This document shows, piece by piece, positions 57,985-64,000 of a DNA stretch of 64,000 nucleotides. Under the pieces are notes generated by a model, which was not told the DNA's origin, did not search any database, and was given only the letters and a program-made list of their open reading frames with translations. Position 1 is the first letter of the stretch. Each line of letters opens with the position of its first letter. The DNA lies in assembly GCA_030544235.1 (NCBI GenBank), contig CM060471.1, positions 4,185,848-4,249,847 of the forward strand, read 5' to 3'. The translations under genes and the position numbers were made by a program. This DNA comes from Lepturacanthus savala (lineage: Eukaryota > Chordata > Actinopteri > Scombriformes > Trichiuridae).

Positions 57985-59754
57985 ACCATGTATGTGTGTG
58001 TTTTCTTATCCTTTTTGCTCTGTTAGCCAGAATCAACCAGACATTAGATTTGTATCTTTGGACAATGGGAAACTTAATAACATATAACATTTTATGCAAA
58101 AACTAACTAACTAATAAATAATAAATAAATTAAGTCAATATTCAGTGATGTAGCTGGTACACAACATATGATGAAGGGTCCCAGGTAGACTTTTCTTTAT
58201 TTTGAGGGGTCACAGGACAGGATGGTTGGGAACCACTGATCTACAGGATCAGCTCCATGCAAGTTCTCTTGTCATAAAGATGAACTCTTTCCTTTTCTGT
58301 ATAGAGACTGTGTCTGTGTGATGTTTCATTTTGTTGTGTATTTTTATTTAGAAGTGTCTCTCCTCATGCTTCAGAAGCTGCACAACAACACACCTACGTG
58401 TGGATAACATACCAGGATTCAACACTTTATAATAAACATCTATGACTCATTCAATAGTCAGTCTATAATAGCAATTTTACACTTTAGTGGTTAATTGGTT
58501 TGCAAACCATGATTAGAATGCTACTATAAAGTTGCAACCGATGATTCTAATACCTTGTTAAATGGTTTATAAATACTTTGTAAAGCATGTATAACATTAT
58601 TTTGATAGTTATTCCTTTTTCAATTTATCATCAATAAACTATTTTAACATCAGTTGTAATTTTATAATAGCCCCCAATTGATATTGTAGATGCACTAGAC
58701 AGTATTTAATAACTATTTTAAAAGTATTGTAGATCAGCTGCAGCTGTATAATTGCTGTCCAAATACAAACCAACTATTAATTAAAAGAGAATTGTAAGAT
58801 ACCTATTAACCAAAGTTAATTCACTTTTATAGATGATGGTTATTATGAAGTGTTACCAGGTTTTTGACACATTCTATAAATCCTGCTGATGATGGCTTTG
58901 TGCTGGAATATGTTTGTTTTTTTTATTTATTATGTTAGGACACATGATCATCTATGTTAGGGAGTCTCCCCTCTGTGATAACTTCCCAAACTCCATATAT
59001 AATAATGAGGACAGTGAGATGTTCTTGAAAGCACCGGAAATGGATAAATGGACCTGATTAGAATATGTTGTCAAACGATAGCTCCAAAGCTCATGAGTGA
59101 ACACTTTTCACCTGCAAACAACGTAGTTGTTTTTTGCATTTTTGCTTTACCTGCATATTTATTTACACTGATGTAACAGGAGTGAAGCTCACATTCGAAC
59201 ACTTCAGGGCAGCTGAACTGCATCCTGTAGCTGCAGGAGTGCTGCGTGCCACTTTCTGAGACTTCACCCGGTTGCTTGATGTATTTGTCTGGGACACTTG
59301 AACTTGGATTGTTACTTATCTGATTATCTATGTCCTACATGTATTTACTGTCCATTCTGTGTATTGTGTAGTGTTACATATAATATTTAACAGATTTAGG
59401 ACATGGATGAAGTAATGTAGCACACATCTACTGTATGTACACTGTTATTCTTCTGAGTGGTGTTAAACACAATGTGCTGTCTGTTCTTTGTAAAACTGTC
59501 TGTGAAGAAAAGACTCAAAAATTCCCTCCAGACATGCTTGAAAATATATTAAAAAAATCTTTGACTAATAATTTGTCTGATATGGTTTTTCCACACACAA
59601 AATAACTAAATACTTCCTTAAAATGACGTCTACTCTTTCTTCTCCCTCTATGACTAATCCAGAATCTCTGAATATTGTTTGAAGCATCATCAGGGTTCCT
59701 ACACATTTTCCAGATAAAATTTCTGAACTTCTTTGTATATTTTTAATATTTAGC

Positions 59755-59870
59755 GCCCGACTTGGGCAGGAATTTAATTTTGGACTTGTGCCCTCGAAAA
59801 AATCTCTGCCAGAAGGCCAAAGTGGCTTTGGAGCCCTGCCTCAGGTAATTTTGCAATTGTGTAGTCAGTC
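59755..59870 (+). repeat. Dispersed repeat shared with 19725-19860
   Basis: Both copies contain GGGCAGGAATTT, CTTGTGCCC, TCGAAAAAATCTCTGCC/GAAAAAAATCTCTGACGG, AGAAGGCCA-like, TGGCTTTGGAG-like and CCTGCCT blocks in order. Unclassified, no ORF. Confidence 0.6.
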
Positions 59871-60823
59871 AACACGGCATCAACACCAGCGTTGTTTCAG
59901 GAAAAAAAACATGGCATGAACCTTTTGGACGGGCTGTGATGAAAATGAGACACCAATCAAGAGATTTTTGGCTTCAATATTGAGATACCACAATGTGTCC
60001 ATATCCTGCAGCCATAGATATAACCTCTTTATTTTGTTCTACAGAGTGAAACCAGGACGATGCCTTTGACATAAAAATGAGACCAGACCAGAAGTCCAAC
60101 CACCCTAGTGTCTTAAAATTTAGTGGGAAATACTGGTGTTTGTGTTGTGAATATTTACTTTTAATTTAGTAATTCAGATCTGAGTGCTACTTTTAAAATC
60201 TGTTTAGTTCATTTAATTTTGTAAATAATTTCCCTTGATCAAAAAAGAACTTCAAATCATTGTTTTAATTTACAGCCTTTGTGCCTTCAAAAATGACAAC
60301 ACAAGATAATGAAATTCCAGGCTTGTACCCAAGTATATATTTTTTATAAAGAAGCAAAAAAATTGGAAAAGGTTAAATAATGAAATTGTCATGCTGTGCC
60401 ACACCTAATTCATTCACTGTGTCCATGGAAACAATGGGTACAGCCATAAAGGTCAAACTACACTGCAAAAGTCATGAATGTTCAGACCAGCTGAATATTT
60501 GTCATGTTATGCATCAAGTCTCCAGACAAACTTTTTTCCCACCATCTTAAAATCAAAATGCTGTTTTAAAAGATAATTTCATAGATGATGCACTATTATT
60601 TGATATATTCAGTATCACATATAAAAGAAATTGAAAAATAAACAAGTTTAGTACATTTTAGCTCAAAAAACCCTTTTTAATCTTCATTTTCTCTATACAT
60701 AACCAGACCTGGAAAACGAAATCAAATTCCATATTTCCGATATCCTTAACCTGTAGTGCCTCCTATCGGACAATTCGATAAACCAATAAATTCACTGGCA
60801 CACAAAAGAGTACAAGGAGTTCA

Positions 60824-62183
60824 TTTATTTACAGTTTAAGTACACAAATACAGTGGCAAATATAAATGTGAGAAAGTAAATCTTGCTGACCTGGTTGCTT
60901 ACATGGTTCAGTCGGTGAAGAGTGGCTGACCAAAGAGGCCACAAGTCAAAGTCAAAAATCAAAAGAATCGAGGATGAGCAGCAGAAAGATTTAACAGACG
61001 TGGCCGATCGTCACAGCCACTGAGCTGCTGGAGGGGGTCAGCTTCTCCTCTCAACAGACTCATTAGTTCAAATATTATTAAAGAGTTTCATAAAGGCGTT
61101 CTCAGTGCCCACAGCTCGCTGAACCTCTCATACTGTCATAGTATACGTCTTCCACATTCCAACATGTGCCGACAGCTGTTTTCTGAGGGAAGATTACTAC
61201 ACTCCTCAGCCTGAACCTCCTGGACCGAGCTTTAGACGTCACGTTCAGACCCTTCCCTACAGGTCAGTGAAACGAAAAACACCAGAAAACATTTACACGT
61301 CTATATTACAAGTATTTCACAGCTTCAAAATAATACAAATAAGAACCAACCATGTTTATCTGTACACAGTGAACAGACGTCTGGTCGTCGGATGACGCCC
61401 TCACCCTCTACATGAAGTGCACTTCCTCTGTACAACACTAGAAAGGGAAAAGGGCTCATTGGATGGAACCAGAGCCTCGAGGTGAACAGACAACAGCTTG
61501 ACTAATCAGTGAATTCACAAACCTCCTGTGGACCAGATACCAAAGCAGATTTTTGGTACTTTCATGGGTCCAAACTAGCAATCGAGCCTCCACTCCTGAC
61601 TCTGGGGGCTCACCTCTAAAAACATGCAAAGAAGTAGCTTCTTTTTCTTTAATACAAATGGCTATATAATTACTGAAGAGAGCAGTGATACATCGTACTG
61701 CAAAAAAAAGAGGGGGAAGAAGCCGTTTTACTGATCAGGCATGAATTAGACAGTGATAGGGTCGTCAATGAGGTTTCCACAGAGGAAGAGGAACCAGTGG
61801 ATCAGTCAGGCAGTGTCCTAGAAAAGACTGATTCATTTGCACTGTCCAATCGGCTTCTCTCATGCTTCCAAATGGGAGAGATCTGCTGGGGACAGTGTGA
61901 ATGCTTGTACAAATCCTGAGGTCCAACACTTAATGTTTCTGGAGGTCAGACCGAGACACAGAGAGGGGGAGAGAAAGAGAGAGAGAACGGTGACGGTTCT
62001 GAGAGCAGTCAGTCAGAAAGCAGGCCGGCTTTCAATGGGAGCTGTTGCAGCAGTGATTAATAGTGGTAGTGGTAGTTAGTATGTCTGATTGCATTGGAGT
62101 GGGCTTGGTCCGCCAGGTTGCATTGTGGGAGCTCATCGAGGAGCTAGAGGATGGAGACCAGCCGGTGGTACACCAGACACCAT
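60824..62183 (-). other. Probable 3' terminal exon of a minus-strand gene, by synteny csnk1d
   Basis: A strong acceptor CCCTGTTTCTTCCAG precedes 62183 on the minus strand. About 1.36 kb of more GC-rich sequence follows, without a long ORF, down to AATAAA (60829-60824). This fits a last exon that is mostly 3'UTR. In the human block CSNK1D lies here in the same orientation with its 3' end facing SLC16A3. The few possible coding residues (for example MVSGVPPAGLHPL, or WCLVYHRLVSIL in the next frame) do not clearly match a known CK1-delta tail, so the gene name rests on position. Confidence 0.45.
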
Positions 62184-62339
62184 CTGGAAGAAACAGGGGA
62201 AACATAGGACACGATCAAGCATACATGTGGAATAACATGACAAACATGCTTCTCTAAACTGTCATTTCAGGATACAAATATACATGTAGCCAAGAGTCAA
62301 CTAAACATACAATATTTAAAGAATCTGCCGTTCTGTGTT

Positions 62340-62440
62340 TGTGCTGCAAATCTCAACAGTTCATCTGATCGACTTCACACTTGGTGGGTGTAGTGCTGAG
62401 GACCCAGAGTGCAGCCGTGAAGTCAGATCAGTGGATCACA
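62340..62440 (+). repeat. Dispersed repeat, family E fragment
   Basis: Contains TTCATCTGATCGACTTCACA, CTTGGTGGGTGTAGTGCTGA and GGACCCAGAGTGCAG, matching the core of the 48690-48975 copy. Confidence 0.6.
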
Positions 62441-62461
62441 ACTATCAGCCCACTAGAGCTA

Positions 62462-63224
62462 CCGTATTTTCCGGACTATAAGTCACGTTTTTTTTCATAG
62501 TTTGGCTGGGGGTGCGATTTATACGCTGGAGCGACTTGTGTGAAATTATTAACACATAATTTCACAAATTAATAATGATATATTATTACCAGTATATCAT
62601 CTCACGTTATTTACACACTAAACCACAATAGGGTGCTCTAGGCTTGTGTTGATAATTTCAACTTTGACGGTAACTTTTATCAACAACTGAGAAGGGCTTA
62701 ACAAAAACGGCACCGAAAAGAAAATCATATTCTGCAGATTACGAGCTCCAAGTAGTAAAATATGACGTCTGACATCAGCGACGTAGAAGAGGAAGCGCCG
62801 CGTCTTCTACTTCCGGAGTTAGAGGAGTTGATGAAAAAAAAAAAACGAAGATGAAGATTTCATTGGATTTTAGTTAGCGGGTATTTGGAGTGACACGGAT
62901 GGTTTTGTTAAACTTCTTATCATGTTATTGATGCTATAGTTATGGGAATAACTCTTAATATGTTATGTTAACATACCAGGCACGTTCTCAGTTGTGTCAT
63001 GTAACGTCAGCACCGTTCAGCCTGTTGTTGCCTCTATTTTTATTTGAAATTGTTCGTCATTTAAATTTTACATGTCTGTTCTTGGTGTTGGATTTTATCA
63101 AATAAATTTCCCCCAGAAATGTGACTTATACTCCAGTGTGATTTATATATGTTTTTTCCTTCTTCATTATGCATTGGCTGGTGCGACTTGTACTCCGGAG
63201 CGATTTATAGTCCGGAAAATACGG
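62462..63224 (+). mobile_element. pogo-like DNA transposon, internally deleted, TA-flanked
   Basis: Flanked by TA (62460-62461 and 63225-63226). The ends CCGTATTTTCCGGACTATAA and, inverted, CCGTATTTTCCGGACTATAA are terminal repeats, with subterminal CGATTTATA-type repeats. Inside, 62707-62766 encodes TAPKRKSYSADYELQVVKYD, resembling the N-terminus of pogo/Tigger-type transposases. About 62771-62833 encodes an acidic DISDVEEEAPRLLLPELEEL segment resembling a C-terminus. The body between them has been deleted. Confidence 0.75.
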
Positions 63225-63226
63225 TA

Positions 63227-64000
63227 CTAGTTGTGTCTGATTGTGGACAGCAACAGTTTCAGCATGAGGAAGGAAATGACTAAAAATCCCAAATTACAAA
63301 ACATAACAGATGTGTGTAGTTACTGGCAGAGTTGTTGAGTTCAGCTTTAATAACAATCAATGCACAATGGAGAAGCATGTTGCCAACATATGAGGATAGG
63401 TTCCATAAGGACATGGTCAGCATTATAAATAAAGAAAAGTAAAGCACTTTGAGAAAATGCAGTAAAGAGATAACTGTTGAAATTAATTTGTATGGGACAG
63501 TCCTCCTTCACCAATCAGCTCTTCCAAGTAGAAACAGCTACTAGCAGCAGAGATGACACCAAAGCAAAGTTAACTCTAGAGGCTGTGATAAAAAGACCCT
63601 GTCTGAACACTAATGTAATAATGTGCAGAAAACCTTCCTTTGTTCTGTACGGTTCAAACAAGTCAAAGGTGTGTGATTGTCTAATGAGAACAGGATCAAA
63701 GATAGTGAACCTGAAGACGTAACAGAAGTATCCTGCAGCTACAGTTGTGTCTACAGCCAGTGTGGTTAAACATGCTGAGTTAATTGTCACTTTTCATTTT
63801 AATGACAGATCCCATACAACCAATTGAAAATATACTGTACCCTAATTATCCATTTGAAAAAAATGCCCCCTTCATTAACTATAAAAATAATATATTAATT
63901 TAACATTCTTTGGGGGTTATATTTTTCACAAAACTTAAACCCTGATAAATACTAAATATTTGTTAATTGATTAAATTTAAATGCCAGGTTACATAGTGCT
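63227..64000. other. Unassigned sequence at the window end
   Basis: Upstream of the putative terminal exon on the minus strand. I recognised no exon or repeat in it. It would be intronic if the csnk1d assignment holds. Confidence 0.4.

Larger units (their letters stand above)
57110..60810. other. Intergenic region, slc16a3 3' end to the next 3' end
   Basis: No gene was recognised. It contains a (CA)n run at 57907-57982, fragments with a GGTTGGGAACCACTG motif near 58224, and a dispersed repeat at 59755-59870 shared with 19725-19860. The rest is AT-rich. Confidence 0.55.

Overview
The window is vertebrate nuclear DNA, almost certainly from a ray-finned (percomorph-like) fish. It is AT-rich, has long introns with GT-AG junctions, many CA/TG, CATC/CTAT and TA microsatellites, and a dense load of teleost-type DNA transposons, MITEs, SINEs and LINE relics. 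Three genes can be read by their protein products and a fourth is inferred, in the order fasn(-), ccdc57(-), slc16a3(+), probable csnk1d(-). This is the order and orientation of the human 17q25.3 block FASN-CCDC57-SLC16A3-CSNK1D.

Region by region. 1-11.6 kb is the 5' end of fatty acid synthase on the minus strand: the first coding exon (1882-2008), a 9.3-kb intron 1 full of repeats, a non-coding exon 1 (about 11354-11508), and a compact promoter (11533-11603) with inverted CCAAT, E-box/SRE and TTTAAAT elements matching the layout known from mammalian FASN. 11.85-15.0 kb is intergenic. 15.4-43.24 kb is ccdc57 on the minus strand. I reconstructed 20 coding exons with compatible phases, giving a 914-residue coiled-coil protein, close to the length of human CCDC57. 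43.24-44.36 kb is a short divergent, CpG-rich promoter interval between ccdc57 exon 1 and the TATA-containing, non-coding exon 1 of slc16a3. 50.9-56.8 kb holds the five coding exons of slc16a3 (MCT4, 481 residues). 57-60.8 kb is intergenic. 60.8-62.18 kb looks like a minus-strand 3' terminal exon, by position csnk1d. A 763-bp pogo-like element lies just beyond it.

Functionally the block places a lipogenic enzyme (fasn), a centrosome/cilium coiled-coil protein (ccdc57) and a lactate exporter (slc16a3) side by side. No operon-like logic is implied. The clearest regulatory links are the SREBP/USF/NF-Y-type fasn promoter, a candidate RFX X-box at the ccdc57 5' end, and the shared ccdc57/slc16a3 divergent promoter.

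The less ordinary material is a TIR-bounded MITE-like family with five copies in the window, TG tracts sitting directly on several ccdc57 splice sites, a start codon lying exactly at the ccdc57 exon 1/2 junction, a nearly intact Tc1-type transposase with DD36E spacing, and an internally deleted pogo-like element that still shows both ends of its transposase. No virus, CRISPR array, tRNA or rRNA gene was seen.
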